A DNA stretch of 64,000 bases from Streptomyces spinoverrucosus (GCF_015712165.1 NZ_JADPZX010000001.1:6274001-6338000), one strand, 5' to 3'; positions 15,622-25,288 are shown, numbered from the stretch's first letter. A program made the numbers and translations. Notes: generated by a model not told the origin, from the letters alone.

Positions 15622-16365
15622 ATGACGAAGACTCTCGGAATCATCGGCGCCGGCGCGATCGGCAGCATTCTGGCCCGCCTCGCCGTCGACGCCGGCCTGA
15701 ACGTCGTCCTGAGCAACTCCCGGGACCCGGAGACCCTCAGCGACCTCGTCAGCGAACTCGGCTCCCGCGCCGGCGCGGCCACCTCGGCCGAGGCCGCCCT
15801 GGCCGGCGACCTGGTCGTGGTCACCATTCCACTGGTCGCCTATGACAAGCTGCCTGCCGCCGCCCTGGCGGGCAAGACCGTGATCGACACGATGAACTAC
15901 TATCCCGAGCGCGACGGCCAGATCAGCGAGCTGGACTCCGGCGAGCTGACCTCCAGCGCCCTGGTGCAGCGCCACCTGGCCGACTCCCATGTGGTCAAGG
16001 CGTTCAACAACATTTCCTTCCGCTGCCTGCTCACCCTTGCCCGTCCCTCTGGGGCGCCCGATCGCAGTGCGCTGCCCATCGCCGGGGACGAGCCGAGTGC
16101 CAAGGCCGAGGTGACCGAACTGCTGGACACCCTCGGCTTCGACACGGTGGACATCGGCACTCTGACCGAGAGCTGGCGCAGCGAACCCAACACCCCGGTC
16201 TACGTGTACCCGTACTTCCCGGGTCTGCCGCCGTTCGGATCCGGTCAGGAAGAGGTCATGCGCTGGGTCCGCGAGACTTCCGGAGCCCCGGTGCCCGCAC
16301 ACAAGGTGAAGGAACTGACCGTCGGCGCAGTCCGGGGCCCGGTAGGCGGCCGTTTCTCCTACTAG
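15622..16365 (+). CDS. F420-dependent NADP reductase-like protein (copy 1)
   Basis: A 247-residue protein of the NADP oxidoreductase coenzyme F420-dependent family (N-terminal Rossmann domain): GIIGAGAIGSILARLAVDAG (about residues 6-25), the phosphate-binding SNSRDPETL after strand 2, VVVTIPL, and the DTMNYYPERDG and VKAFNNI blocks typical of the family. Characterised relatives move hydride between NADPH and F420 or reduce small carbonyls; the substrate here is unknown. It heads a plus-strand series with an NmrA-like protein and a near-copy of itself at 17817. Codons 18-130 are almost identical in DNA to copy 2, whereas the rest is clearly diverged. The ATG has AGGAG shortly upstream. Confidence 0.8.
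   Translation: MTKTLGIIGAGAIGSILARLAVDAGLNVVLSNSRDPETLSDLVSELGSRAGAATSAEAALAGDLVVVTIPLVAYDKLPAAALAGKTVIDTMNYYPERDGQISELDSGELTSSALVQRHLADSHVVKAFNNISFRCLLTLARPSGAPDRSALPIAGDEPSAKAEVTELLDTLGFDTVDIGTLTESWRSEPNTPVYVYPYFPGLPPFGSGQEEVMRWVRETSGAPVPAHKVKELTVGAVRGPVGGRFSY
15673..16011 (+). repeat. Gene-conversion tract, copy 1 (partner 17868-18206)
   Basis: Codons 18-130 of the two F420-reductase-like genes differ at only 4 of 339 bases, while sequences directly after (from codon 131) differ at many third positions. The sharp edge indicates a recent conversion between tandem paralogues. Confidence 0.8.
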
Positions 16366-16624
16366 AGGTGGTCTGCTCCGGCCGGACGCGAATGGTCCGT
16401 GACTGGTCCAGAAGCACCGGTCCGGAACGGGACAGCCGGCCGCCGTCCGGGAGTTGGACGAGCCAATCATGCGCCGTGGCCAGAACGTCTCCTCGCGCTG
16501 GCCGCAGGGGTGCAGGTCGGCCGGCGCGTGCGGGGATTCCCATGACCAGCGCCGGCACCCCAACTCTCCTTGTCCCTCCCTCGACAAGGGTGGGCTCATC
16601 ACCTCAGAAGCCAAGGAATCTCTT

Positions 16625-17569
16625 ATGCCTGAGAACAAGGTCATTGCGGTCGTCGGCGCGACGGGCGCGCAGGGCGGCAGCCTCGTCGAGGCCATCCTGG
16701 AGCACCCCGAGAGCGGCCTGACGGTCCGCGCCCTGACCCGCAACCCCGACTCGGAGAAGGCTAAAGCCCTTGCCTCGCGTGGCATTGAGGTGGTTCGCGG
16801 CGACGCCGACGACCAGGGCAGTCTGGAGTTGGCATTCACGGGCGCTCACGGCGCGTTCCTGGTGACCAACTTCAACGAGCACGGCGATGCCGCCCGCGAG
16901 ACCGCGCAGGCCAAGGCCATGGCAGACGCGGTCAAGAAGGCCGGCGTGCGGCACGCGGTCTGGTCGACTCTGGAGGACACCCGCGATCTGATCGCCGACG
17001 ACGACCCGCGCTTCGTCAAGCTCGAGGGCGGCCGTTACCTCTTGAACTCCGACTCCAAGGGCGAGGCGGACGGCTACTTTCGCGAGCTGGGCGTGCCCAC
17101 CACGTTCATGCGCACCTGCTTCTTCTGGGAGAACCTGTTCGGCCCGTTGTTCCTGCGGCGTGGTGACGACGGTGCGCTGCTGCTGACCATCGCCATCGGT
17201 GATGCCCTGCTGCCCGGCGTGTCGGTGAAGAACATCGGCCGGTTCGCCTTCGGCATCTTCACCCACCCGGAGTTCATCGGCCGCACCGTCGGTGTCGCCA
17301 ACGCGCACCTCACCGGTGCGGACATGGCTGACACCCTCGCCCGTCTCCTGGGCGAGGAGGTCCGCTACGAGCCGTACACCCTGGACGCGCTGCGCGCCCT
17401 CGACATGCCCATGGCCGACAACTTCGCCAACCTGATGCAGTTCAAGCAGGCCTTCAACGCAGAGTACGTCGGCGCCCGCGACCTGGATGTGGTACGCGTC
17501 CTCAACCCGAAGGTCGAGACGTTCGAGCAGTGGGTGAGTGAGCACAAGGACCAGCTCAAGGCCCGCTGA
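16625..17569 (+). CDS. NmrA family NAD(P)-binding protein
   Basis: A 314-residue NmrA-like atypical SDR: N-terminal IAVVGATGAQGGSLVEAILE (about residues 7-26), VRALTRNPDSEKAKALASRG after strand 2, and GDADDQGSLELAFTGAHGAF. The classic catalytic tyrosine/lysine is replaced by the NmrA-type middle (VWSTLEDTRD). Relatives (fungal NmrA, human HSCARG, bacterial QOR2-like proteins) sense the NADP/NADPH balance or reduce quinones. Start is ATG 16625, chosen because the Rossmann strand begins directly after; the 57 residues upstream are not protein-like. It lies between the two F420-reductase-like copies in the same orientation, with gaps of about 250 bases on each side, so separate promoters are possible. 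Confidence 0.85.
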   Translation: MPENKVIAVVGATGAQGGSLVEAILEHPESGLTVRALTRNPDSEKAKALASRGIEVVRGDADDQGSLELAFTGAHGAFLVTNFNEHGDAARETAQAKAMADAVKKAGVRHAVWSTLEDTRDLIADDDPRFVKLEGGRYLLNSDSKGEADGYFRELGVPTTFMRTCFFWENLFGPLFLRRGDDGALLLTIAIGDALLPGVSVKNIGRFAFGIFTHPEFIGRTVGVANAHLTGADMADTLARLLGEEVRYEPYTLDALRALDMPMADNFANLMQFKQAFNAEYVGARDLDVVRVLNPKVETFEQWVSEHKDQLKAR

Positions 17570-17816
17570 CAGGGCCGCCAGGAATGCCGCCCGCCCGGGT
17601 CCCGCCCTGTGACCTTGAGGCGTTGATGTCTACTCCGGCGGGGTGCCTTCTGCGGGTACTGCGGGCCCTGCCTGCGAGGACGTCTTCGCGCCCGGCCCGG
17701 TCATGGGGGCCGCGTCTGCGCCACGTGCCCGGACGGGCGCCCACCCTGACCTCTCGAAGTACCGCCCAGGCAACTCAGCACCCCTTTTCTGCAGACTAAC
17801 CAGGAGACGCGATCCC

Positions 17817-18557
17817 GTGACGAAAACCCTTGGAATCATCGGCGCCGGCATGATCGGCAGCACGTTGGCCCGCCTCGCCGTCGACGCCGGCCTGAACGTC
17901 GTCCTCAGCAACTCCCGGGACCCGGAGACCCTCAGCGACCTCGTCAGCGAACTCGGCTCCCGCGCCGGCGCGGCTACCCCGGCCGAGGCCGCCCTGGCCG
18001 GCGACCTGGTCGTGGTCACCATTCCACTGGTCGCCTATGACAAGCTGCCTGCCGCCGCCCTGGCGGGCAAGACCGTGATCGACACGATGAACTACTATCC
18101 CGAGCGCGACGGCCAGATCAGCGAGCTGGACTCCGGCGAGTTGACCTCCAGCGCCCTGGTGCAGCGCCACCTGGCCGACTCCCATGTGGTCAAGGCGTTC
18201 AACAACATCTTCTTCCGCTCTCTGCTCACCCTCGCCCGCCCCGCAGGCGCCCCCGATCGCAGCGCCCTGCCCATCGCAGGCGACGACCCGACCGCCAAGA
18301 CCGAGGCAGCCCAACTGCTGGACACCCTCGGCTACGACACGGTGGACATCGGAACCCTCGCCGACAGCTGGCGCAGCGAACCCAACACCCCGGTCTACGT
18401 GCAGCCATACCTCCCGGGCCGGCCGCCGGAGGGTGCCGGCCAGGAGGAGGTCATGAGCTGGTTCCTCGCGGTCGAGGGAGTCCCGGTCCCCGCACACCAG
18501 GTGAAGGAACTGACCGACGGCGCCGTCCGGGGCCCCGCGGGCGGCAAATTCTCCTAG
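17817..18557 (+). CDS. F420-dependent NADP reductase-like protein (copy 2)
   Basis: A 246-residue paralogue of the protein at 15622, with the same motifs (GIIGAGMIGSTLARL, SNSRDPETL, DTMNYYPERDG) and about 85-90 percent identity by eye. It starts with GTG at 17817 with AGGAG 10 bases upstream. Codons 18-130 are nearly identical in DNA to copy 1; the C-terminal half has diverged, including the probable substrate pocket (PYLPGRPPEGAGQEEVMSW against PYFPGLPPFGSGQEEVMRW). This suggests two enzymes keeping a common cofactor domain but different substrates. It is followed by an SDR and a peroxiredoxin gene. Confidence 0.8.
   Translation: MTKTLGIIGAGMIGSTLARLAVDAGLNVVLSNSRDPETLSDLVSELGSRAGAATPAEAALAGDLVVVTIPLVAYDKLPAAALAGKTVIDTMNYYPERDGQISELDSGELTSSALVQRHLADSHVVKAFNNIFFRSLLTLARPAGAPDRSALPIAGDDPTAKTEAAQLLDTLGYDTVDIGTLADSWRSEPNTPVYVQPYLPGRPPEGAGQEEVMSWFLAVEGVPVPAHQVKELTDGAVRGPAGGKFS
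17868..18206 (+). repeat. Gene-conversion tract, copy 2 (partner 15673-16011)
   Basis: Second member of the nearly identical 339-base tract shared with copy 1 of the F420-reductase-like gene, offset 2195 bases in direct orientation. Confidence 0.8.
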
Positions 18558-18686
18558 AGGCGGCCGGCACCGGCCGGACGTCAATCGCCCGTCGGCGTCT
18601 CGCACGTCCTGTCCACGGCCGCAGCCCCGGGCGGTCGTCCTCTTCCGCTCAGCCACTTCCTCACACTGCGAACAGGAGCTCGTCGC

Positions 18687-19358
18687 ATGCCCGTCATCGC
18701 CATCATCGGAGCAGGCCCCGGCATGGGGCTGTCCATCGCCCGCCGCTTCGGAGCCGAAGGCTTCCAAGTCGCCCTCATCTCCCGGACAAAGGAGAAGGTC
18801 GAAGCCCTTGCCGCGCAGCTCGTGGCCGACGGAGTCGAGGCCGCCGCCTTCGCCGCCGACGTGATGCGCCCGGACACCGTGCGCTCGGCACTGGCCGCCG
18901 CAGCCGACCGCCTCGGTCCCATCGACGTGCTGGAATACTCGCCCGCCGACCGGGGCCTCGCCGGTGTCTCTGCCGCCGAGGCGACTGCCGAGGACCTCCA
19001 GCCACAGATCGACCACTATCTCTACGGGGCCGTCGCCGCCGTGAGCCAGGTACTCCCGGGGATGCTGGAGCGCGGCAGCGGCACCCTTCTGTTCTCCACC
19101 GGTGGCTCCTCGGTGCAGCCGAGGGGAGGCAGCTTCGCCACCATCGGCATCGCCGCTGCCTCGCTGCGCAACTACGCGATGACGCTGAACGTCGAGCTCG
19201 CCGAGCGCGGCATTCATGCCGCACACGTGGCCATCAGCGTCTTCATCGGCAGCGGCCCCGGCACCGAGGCCGACACCATCGCCGAGCACTACTGGACCGC
19301 CCACACCAAGCGCGACAAGCCCGAGATCGTCCACGCCCTTCCCGGAGACACGCCCTGA
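18687..19358 (+). CDS. SDR-fold protein lacking the catalytic Tyr-Lys (second example)
   Basis: A 223-residue short-chain dehydrogenase-like protein with the nucleotide motif IIGAGPGMGLSIARRFGAEG, close to the protein at 4788-5471. The active-site region reads FATIGIAAASLRNYA where YxxxK would stand, so tyrosine and lysine are missing. The serine strand (LFSTGGSS) is kept. Both proteins therefore belong to one SDR subfamily with a changed active site. The start ATG 18687 has AGGAG 9 bases upstream. It is 129 bases behind F420-reductase-like copy 2 and probably in the same unit, which ends at the terminator 19441-19481. In both loci an MDR-family gene is close by, hinting at a shared pathway. 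Confidence 0.8.
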   Translation: MPVIAIIGAGPGMGLSIARRFGAEGFQVALISRTKEKVEALAAQLVADGVEAAAFAADVMRPDTVRSALAAAADRLGPIDVLEYSPADRGLAGVSAAEATAEDLQPQIDHYLYGAVAAVSQVLPGMLERGSGTLLFSTGGSSVQPRGGSFATIGIAAASLRNYAMTLNVELAERGIHAAHVAISVFIGSGPGTEADTIAEHYWTAHTKRDKPEIVHALPGDTP

Positions 19359-19440
19359 GCCCCGCTGACTGATCCGCGGCAGCGGCAGTTCGCGCGGCGG
19401 ATGACCGCAGGCCCGGCTACGGCTTCATTTTCGTGCCGCG

Positions 19441-19481
19441 TGAGTGGTGCCGGCCTTTCCTGGGAGAGCCGGCACCACTCA
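19441..19481 (+). terminator. Strong hairpin terminator after the SDR gene
   Basis: TGAGTGGTGCCGGC (19441-19454) pairs perfectly over 14 bp with 19468-19481 across a 13-base loop. It stands between the SDR stop and the peroxiredoxin start and should end the reductase transcript. Confidence 0.75.
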
Positions 19482-19601
19482 GGTCCCCTGCGCAGGGACG
19501 GGCGGCCGGCATCACCTACGCCGCCGGTACACCCGGTCTCTCAGCCCACCCACAGCCGCAGCACTCTCCTGCCCGCGGCGGAAGAAAAGAGGCAGACGGA
19601 C

Positions 19602-20078
19602 ATGGCAAGAGGCATACAAGTGGGCGACAAAGGGCCCGACTTCACCCTGCCGTCACAATCCGGTGCACCGGTCCGGCTGTACGACAGGCTCGGCGACGGG
19701 GTGGTCGTCCTGTACTTCTATCCCAAGGACGAAACCCGCGGCTGCACGGCCGAGGCGTGTGCTTTCCGGGACAGCCACGAGGTCTTCACCGACGCCGGAG
19801 CCGAGGTCATCGGCGTGAGTTCCGACTCGGTGCACAAGCATGCGGCCTTCGCCGCCCGGCACAATCTGCCCTTCACGCTGCTGAGCGACGAGGAGGGGCA
19901 GGTACGCAAGGACTACGGCGTGCCCAGCGTGTTGGGCATCATCCCGGGCCGGGTCACCTACGTCATCGACCGTCAGGGGACGGTCCGGCATGTCTTCAAC
20001 TCGCTGACCAACACGGACCAGCACGTCAACGATGCGCTCGAGGTGGTCCGCAACATCCAGGCCGAGGACCCGGTCTGA
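19602..20078 (+). CDS. Peroxiredoxin (thioredoxin-dependent thiol peroxidase, BCP/PrxQ type)
   Basis: A 158-residue AhpC/TSA-fold peroxidase. The segment YFYPKDETRGCTAEACAF carries the peroxidatic Cys48 and, five residues on, the resolving Cys53, the spacing of the BCP/PrxQ subfamily. FTLLSDEEGQVRKDYGV and RVTYVIDRQGTVRHVF are the later family blocks. It reduces hydrogen peroxide and organic hydroperoxides in the cytoplasm, normally with thioredoxin as donor. The ATG at 19602 is preferred to an upstream in-frame start at 19401, which lies in the terminator. It follows a run of reductase genes and precedes an MDR gene, in keeping with an oxidative or electrophile stress locus. Confidence 0.9.
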   Translation: MARGIQVGDKGPDFTLPSQSGAPVRLYDRLGDGVVVLYFYPKDETRGCTAEACAFRDSHEVFTDAGAEVIGVSSDSVHKHAAFAARHNLPFTLLSDEEGQVRKDYGVPSVLGIIPGRVTYVIDRQGTVRHVFNSLTNTDQHVNDALEVVRNIQAEDPV

Positions 20079-20331
20079 CGCCGCCGCGATCCACCTCAGG
20101 CCGGGTGGACCGCTGTGCCACAGAGCAGGTTCTGTCCAACCGTTTCCCCGACGACAACTCCGCCGTCCCGCTCCCCGACTTCGCCAGTGGTGAAGCGGCG
20201 AAGCCCGGTTCGCCTCCCTGTTGACCGCAGGCACCCATCCCCCCTAGAAGGCCTCAGCCGCAGGAGGCGTCCGCGACGCGCTCCTGGCCAGTGGCCGACC
20301 CGCGTTCGACAATTCAGACAGGAGCATGACC

Positions 20332-21276
20332 ATGCCGAACGGTACGATGAGAGCGGCTCAGTTCGACCGCTCCGGTGGGCCGGAAGTGCTGCAGATCCGC
20401 GATGTCCCTGTGCCGACTCCGGCGCGCGGCCAGGTACTCGTGAAGGTGCACGCGGCCGGCGTCAATCCCATCGACACCCAGCTGCGACGGCTCCGGCTGG
20501 GGTCCTTCCCCCGCGGGACCGGCGTGGACTACGCGGGAGAGGTGGCCGCGCTCGGCCCGGGCGCCGAAGGTCTGGAACTCGGGCAGCGGGTATGGGGCTT
20601 CCTGGGCATCCGCATGCGCAGGACCGGTGCCGTAGCCGAGTACCTCGTCGCGAGACCGGAGCAGATGGCGGCCGCGCCCACCACCATCGACTTCGTCTCG
20701 GCGGCGGCTCTGCCGGCCGTCGGCCTCACCGCTCTGCAGGTCCTGCGGGACGGGCTGCGGTTGCAGAGCGGCCAGCGGCTCCTGGTGGTCGGCGCCAGCG
20801 GCGGAGTCGGCAGCGCCGCCGTCCAGCTCGGCAAGGCCATGGGTGCGAGCGTCACGGCCGTCGCGAGTGCCCGCAATGCCGACTTCTGCCGTGAGCTCGG
20901 AGCCGACCAGTTCCTCGCCTACGATTCGATCAAGCCCGGCGCCCTGACAGGGGAGTTCGACGCGCTCGTGGACTGCCACGGAGGCTCCGCGCGTCAATAC
21001 CACCGGATGGTGCGCAGGGGTGGCCGCGCCGTCACCATGACCATGAAGGGCCTCCCGTTCGCCCTGCTCTCCGTGCTGCTCCCCGGCCCTCGGATGCGTT
21101 TCATGTCGGAGAAGATGCGGCGCGACGACATGGAGGCCCTGGCCGGATATGTGGACCGTGGCGAACTGCGCCCGGTGGTCGAGCAGGTCTACCCGCTGAG
21201 CGCCGTCCAGGACGCCCACCGCGCGGTCGAGACCGGCCACGCCCGAGGCAAGCGCGTCGTCGACCCAACTCAGTAA
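20332..21276 (+). CDS. MDR-family NADP-dependent oxidoreductase (quinone reductase-like)
   Basis: A 314-residue zinc-free medium-chain dehydrogenase: N-terminal GroES-like domain (VLVKVHAAGVNPIDTQLRRL, GTGVDYAGEVAALGPG) and a Rossmann domain with LVVGASGGVGSAAVQLGKAM (about residues 148-167). It ends with the typical FAD-free QOR tail (AHRAVETGHARGKRVV). Likely reaction: NADPH-dependent reduction of quinones or conjugated carbonyls. Of three closely spaced ATG codons, the one at 20332 lies 7 bases after AGGAG; the ATG at 20326 would be too close. It is a same-fold counterpart of the MDR protein at 5516-6460. About 250 bases separate it from the peroxiredoxin gene, so joint transcription is uncertain. 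Confidence 0.85.
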   Translation: MPNGTMRAAQFDRSGGPEVLQIRDVPVPTPARGQVLVKVHAAGVNPIDTQLRRLRLGSFPRGTGVDYAGEVAALGPGAEGLELGQRVWGFLGIRMRRTGAVAEYLVARPEQMAAAPTTIDFVSAAALPAVGLTALQVLRDGLRLQSGQRLLVVGASGGVGSAAVQLGKAMGASVTAVASARNADFCRELGADQFLAYDSIKPGALTGEFDALVDCHGGSARQYHRMVRRGGRAVTMTMKGLPFALLSVLLPGPRMRFMSEKMRRDDMEALAGYVDRGELRPVVEQVYPLSAVQDAHRAVETGHARGKRVVDPTQ

Positions 21277-21776
21277 GTCGGCCCTGCTCACCTCGTCAAC
21301 GAGTCGTTCTTTGAGGGTTGGGGCCCCAAATCGCCGACGCCGCCGGTCGCGGGCACTGTCCCGACGGCGGTCCGGTACACCGCCGCCACCGACGGCTCGC
21401 GCACCCAGATCTCCCCGGCTGTGCCGGCCGGGGCGGGCACTCCGGCCCCGTCCATGACCGTCAACGACCGGGAATCTGGGGGAGTCGCGAGCTCGCCTGA
21501 CGTTCATCGGCACGGTCAGTCAAGGCGGCTGACATCCGATGTATTGGGGAGCTCCTTGCTGCCTTCTGCTCCTTCCGGGCGCAGTCGACGCGGCGTACAT
21601 TTCGTTTCGCATCTTGCAAGAGTGGTCTGTCGAGTTGCAGTTGGAGTCACATGAGTTGGTGCTGCAGCCCTCTAGACATCCGATCTATACCACGGCAAAG
21701 ATGACGTGCCCCTCGGAGGACTCGAAGAGGCTGCACTTCCCCTCATGTCGAACACCCATGGCTGGGAGATCTTGCC
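21277..21776. promoter_or_regulatory. Promoter region of the GH95 fucosidase with two ACATCCGATGT-type boxes
   Basis: A perfect palindrome ACATCCGATGT is at 21532-21542, followed by ATTGG. A second copy with one mismatch (ACATCCGATCT, then ATACC) is at 21676-21686. They lie 245 and 101 bases before the GTG start. The same motif occurs before the GH29 gene, the catabolic operon and the importer. Upstream, 21310-21480 can be read as a proline/threonine-rich coding remnant (PVAGTVPTAVRYTAATDGS), possibly a lost secreted protein; I cannot place it. Confidence 0.65.
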
Positions 21777-24700
21777 GTGACCCATGCGTCTCACCCGCAG
21801 CGAAGAAGCGTCCTGAAGCTGGGCGGCGCCCTCGCCCTCGCGCCCCTGATCACTCAGCTGGCCGGCGGTACCCCTGCGGGGCCGGCCTTCGCCGCCACCT
21901 CCGCCGCGTCGGCGGGAGTCCGGTGGCCGACCCTGTCGCGCAAGGCGCTGAAGTACTCGGTCCCCGCCATGGACTGGCAGTCCCAGGCCCTGCCGATCGG
22001 CAACGGCCGTCTCGGCGCCATGCTGTTCGCCGACCCCGATCAGGAGCGCATCCAGTTCAACGAGCAGAGTCTGTGGGGAGGGGTCAACAACTACGACAAC
22101 GCGCTCGCGGGCAAGCCCGACAGCGCGTTCGACACCAGCATGACCGGCTTCGGCTCGTACCGGAACTTCGGCGACGTCGTCGTCACCTTCGCCGACCGTG
22201 CGAAGGTCACGGCCCCCGGGGGGCCGTACCGCACCTCCTCGTCGGAGGGCGTGGACAAGACATACGACGGCAACGCGAGCACCAAGTGGTGCATCGACGG
22301 GCCCGGTTCGAAGGTGCAGTGGCAGGTCGAGCTCCCCGAGCCCGTCGAGGTTGCCTCCTACCGTCTGACGAGTGCCAACGATGTGCCGCAGCGCGACCCG
22401 CAGGAGTGGACGCTGTCCGGTTCCGCCGACGGAGCCGACTGGACCAGGCTGGACAGCCGCACTTTGGCGGCGCCCTTCGAGAGCCGTTTCCAGACGAAGG
22501 AGTTCACCTGCGCCAGCAGTGGGTCGTACCGCTTCTATCGGTTCGACTTCGTCCCCAAGGCAGGGGTCAGCCACTTCCAGGTGGGCGAGATCGGTCTGTC
22601 CGGCGTCGACCTCGCCGGTGCCGCGCTGTACCTGTCGTCGCCGAGCGGGCACTCCGAGGGATCGGGTGCCGGGGCCCAGGCCATGGACATCTCGTGTTCG
22701 GTGGACCGCGATCCGGCCACGGTCTGGCGGGTCGACGCTGCCGGACCCGCGGTCGTCTGGCAGGCCGACCTGCCCCGCGCGGTCGCCGTCACCGCGTACA
22801 CGCTGACGGCGGCCCCGGACCGTCCGCAGGACGACCCACGGCGATGGACGCTAGAGGCGTCGCAGGACGGGCGAACGTGGGTGACCCTCGACACGCAGAA
22901 CCCCGGCGCGCCCTTCGCCGACCGCGGTCAGACGCGCGCGTTCCGGATCACCAACAGCACCGCCTACCGCACCTACCGGCTCACGTTCACCCCCGGCGAG
23001 TCGTCCACCGGCTTCCAGATCGCCGAAGTCGCCCTGGAAGGCAGGGGGTTCGACACGCGCACGCTGCGCACGTTCGTCGACTACCAGCGCACCCTGGACT
23101 TCTTCGACGGTATCCACGTCACCCGGTTCGGCGCGCCGGGGCGGCGCGTCCTCAGGGAGGCATTCGCCGGCCGGTCGGCGGACGTCATGGTCTTCCGGTA
23201 CACCTCGGACAGCGAGCGGGGATTGTCCGGAGCGATCTCTTTGACGTCCGGACAGCAGGGGGCTCCGACGACCGTGGACGCCACCGCCCGGCGGATCGCC
23301 TTCCGCGGTGTCATGGGCAACGGCCTCAAGCACGCGTGCACCGTCCAGGTCGTGCACACCGACGGCGACGTCCGCACCGACGGGTCGGCCCTCCGGTTCA
23401 GCGGCTGCACAAGCCTGACCCTGCTGCTCGACGCCCGCACCGACTACAAGCTCGACGCCGCCGCCGGATGGCGCGGAACCGACCCCGAACCGGTCATCAC
23501 CAGGACACTCGACAAGGCGGCCGCCCGCTCCTACGCCGGGCTGCGCGAGGAGCACACCGCCGAGACACGTGCGCTCATGGACCGGGTCTCCGTCGACTGG
23601 GGCACCTCCGACGACGCCGTCGTCGCCCTGCCCACCAACGCCCGGCTCGCGCGTTACGCGTCGGGCGGAGAGGACCCGACCCTCGAACAGGCGATGTTCG
23701 ACTACGGCCGATACCTGCTGATCAGTTCCTCGCGCCCGAACGGCCTGCCCGCCAACCTCCAGGGCCTGTGGAACGACAGCAACTCACCGGCCTGGGCCTC
23801 CGACTACCACACCAACATCAATGTCCAGATGAACTACTGGGGAGCCGAGACGGCGAACCTGCCGGAGTGCCACGAAGCGCTCATCGAGTTCATCAGGCAG
23901 GTGGCGGTGCCCAGCCGCGTGGCGACCCGCAACGCCTTCGGCGAGGACACGCGCGGCTGGACGGCCCGTACCAGTCAGAGCATCTTCGGCGGCAACGCGT
24001 GGGAGTGGAACACCGTCGCGAGCGCCTGGTACGCGCAACACCTCTACGAACACTGGGCGTTCACCCAGGACAGGAAGTACCTCCGCACCGTCGCATACCC
24101 GATGATCAAGGAGATCTGCGAGTTCTGGGAGGACCACCTCAAGGAGCGCGAGGACGGACTCCTCGTCGCGCCCAACGGCTGGTCCCCCGAGCACGGGCCG
24201 CGCGAGGACGGCGTCATGTACGACCAGCAGATCATCTGGGACCTGTTCCAGAACTACCTCGACTGCGAGGCCGCGCTGGAAGCTGATGCCGACTACCGGG
24301 CCAAGGTCGCGGACATGCAGGCGCGCCTCGCGCCGAACAAGATCGGCCGCTGGGGGCAACTGCAGGAATGGCAGGAGGACATCGACAGCCCCACCGACAT
24401 CCACCGCCACACCTCACACCTCTTCGCGGTCTACCCGGGCCGCCAGATCACCCCGAAGACACCCGACTTCGCGGCCGCAGCCCTCGTCTCGCTCAAGGCC
24501 CGGTGCGGCGAGAAGGAAGGAGTTCCGTTCACGGCCGCGACGGTGTCGGGCGACAGCCGCCGCTCGTGGACCTGGCCCTGGCGGGCGGCCCTCTTCGCCC
24601 GCCTCGGCGACGGCCACCGTGCCCGGATCATGCTGCGGGGACTGCTGACCTACAACACGCTGCCCAACCTGTTCTGCAATCACCCGCCCTTCCAGATGGA

Positions 24701-24971
24701 CGGCAACTTCGGCATCACGGGCGCAGTGGCGGAGATGCTCCTGCAGAGCCACGACGACGTCATCCACCTGCTGCCCGCCCTGCCCGACGCCTGGAAAGCC
24801 AGGGGCTCCTTCACCGGACTGCGCGCCCGCGGCGGCTACGAGGTCAGCTGCGCATGGCGGGACGGCAAGGTCACGTCCTACAAGATCGTGGCCGACCGGG
24901 CACGGAACCAGGGGAACATCACCGTGCGGGTCAACGGCGCCGACAGGAAGGTGAAGCCGATCAAGCCCTGA
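21777..24971 (+). CDS. Secreted GH95 alpha-L-fucosidase with embedded F5/8 type C-like domains
   Basis: A 1064-residue exported enzyme. Residues 1-45 form a twin-arginine signal (RRSVLKLGG, hydrophobic stretch, AFA). Residues about 50-145 begin the GH95 N-terminal beta-sandwich ([20 protein letters not shown]). At about 150-420 two discoidin-like repeats are embedded (each with a W-x-L-x-A/G-S-x-D-G-x-x-W core, e.g. [17 protein letters not shown]). The sandwich then resumes ([20 protein letters not shown]) and leads into the GH95 (alpha/alpha)6 barrel with [39 protein letters not shown] and [16 protein letters not shown], which hold the known catalytic Asn/Asp/Glu positions. GH95 enzymes cleave alpha-1,2-L-fucosides (some members L-galactosides) by inversion. 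The GTG start has GGGAGAT 7 bases upstream. The context of GH29, fucose importer and catabolic operon supports fucose. Confidence 0.9.
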   Translation: MTHASHPQRRSVLKLGGALALAPLITQLAGGTPAGPAFAATSAASAGVRWPTLSRKALKYSVPAMDWQSQALPIGNGRLGAMLFADPDQERIQFNEQSLWGGVNNYDNALAGKPDSAFDTSMTGFGSYRNFGDVVVTFADRAKVTAPGGPYRTSSSEGVDKTYDGNASTKWCIDGPGSKVQWQVELPEPVEVASYRLTSANDVPQRDPQEWTLSGSADGADWTRLDSRTLAAPFESRFQTKEFTCASSGSYRFYRFDFVPKAGVSHFQVGEIGLSGVDLAGAALYLSSPSGHSEGSGAGAQAMDISCSVDRDPATVWRVDAAGPAVVWQADLPRAVAVTAYTLTAAPDRPQDDPRRWTLEASQDGRTWVTLDTQNPGAPFADRGQTRAFRITNSTAYRTYRLTFTPGESSTGFQIAEVALEGRGFDTRTLRTFVDYQRTLDFFDGIHVTRFGAPGRRVLREAFAGRSADVMVFRYTSDSERGLSGAISLTSGQQGAPTTVDATARRIAFRGVMGNGLKHACTVQVVHTDGDVRTDGSALRFSGCTSLTLLLDARTDYKLDAAAGWRGTDPEPVITRTLDKAAARSYAGLREEHTAETRALMDRVSVDWGTSDDAVVALPTNARLARYASGGEDPTLEQAMFDYGRYLLISSSRPNGLPANLQGLWNDSNSPAWASDYHTNINVQMNYWGAETANLPECHEALIEFIRQVAVPSRVATRNAFGEDTRGWTARTSQSIFGGNAWEWNTVASAWYAQHLYEHWAFTQDRKYLRTVAYPMIKEICEFWEDHLKEREDGLLVAPNGWSPEHGPREDGVMYDQQIIWDLFQNYLDCEAALEADADYRAKVADMQARLAPNKIGRWGQLQEWQEDIDSPTDIHRHTSHLFAVYPGRQITPKTPDFAAAALVSLKARCGEKEGVPFTAATVSGDSRRSWTWPWRAALFARLGDGHRARIMLRGLLTYNTLPNLFCNHPPFQMDGNFGITGAVAEMLLQSHDDVIHLLPALPDAWKARGSFTGLRARGGYEVSCAWRDGKVTSYKIVADRARNQGNITVRVNGADRKVKPIKP

Positions 24972-25003
24972 AGACGGCAAAGCGAAGACGACGGCCGCAG
25001 GAC

Positions 25004-25204
25004 ATGACGGCGAACACCGATCCGTTCTCGTCCCGCGCCGCCGCTGTCGTCGGCACGGCCGGTTTCGCGACCGCGTCCTGCCGACCGGTACAAGACACGT
25101 CGCGTCCGGCAAGCGTGCGGAACCTCGTTGCCGACAAGGACGGAATCAGCCAGCAGGATGCCGTGAAGCAACCGCCACAGAGCGGCCGGGTCGGCCGAAT
25201 CTGA
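25004..25204 (+). CDS. Doubtful small protein, possibly the start of a lost secreted protein
   Basis: A 66-codon frame starting at ATG 25004 whose first 27 residues look like a weak lipoprotein or export signal (RAAAVVGTAGFATASC) and whose remainder (SVRNLVADKDGISQQDAV) is polar. There is no good ribosome-binding site and no family I recognise. It could be the 5' stub of a deleted gene or chance coding. Confidence 0.2.
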   Translation: MTANTDPFSSRAAAVVGTAGFATASCRPVQDTSRPASVRNLVADKDGISQQDAVKQPPQSGRVGRI

Positions 25205-25288
25205 CGCTCGTCGGGTTGACCGAACGAGCCGCCGACCGGGTTCCTGCGCGGCGTCACACGGTGTGGGGTTGCCGAGAGCCGTCGTTGC

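Noticed and set aside
15310..19334. 500-codon minus-strand frames opposite the two F420-reductase-like genes
   Set aside because: They resemble each other only because the sense genes are duplicated.
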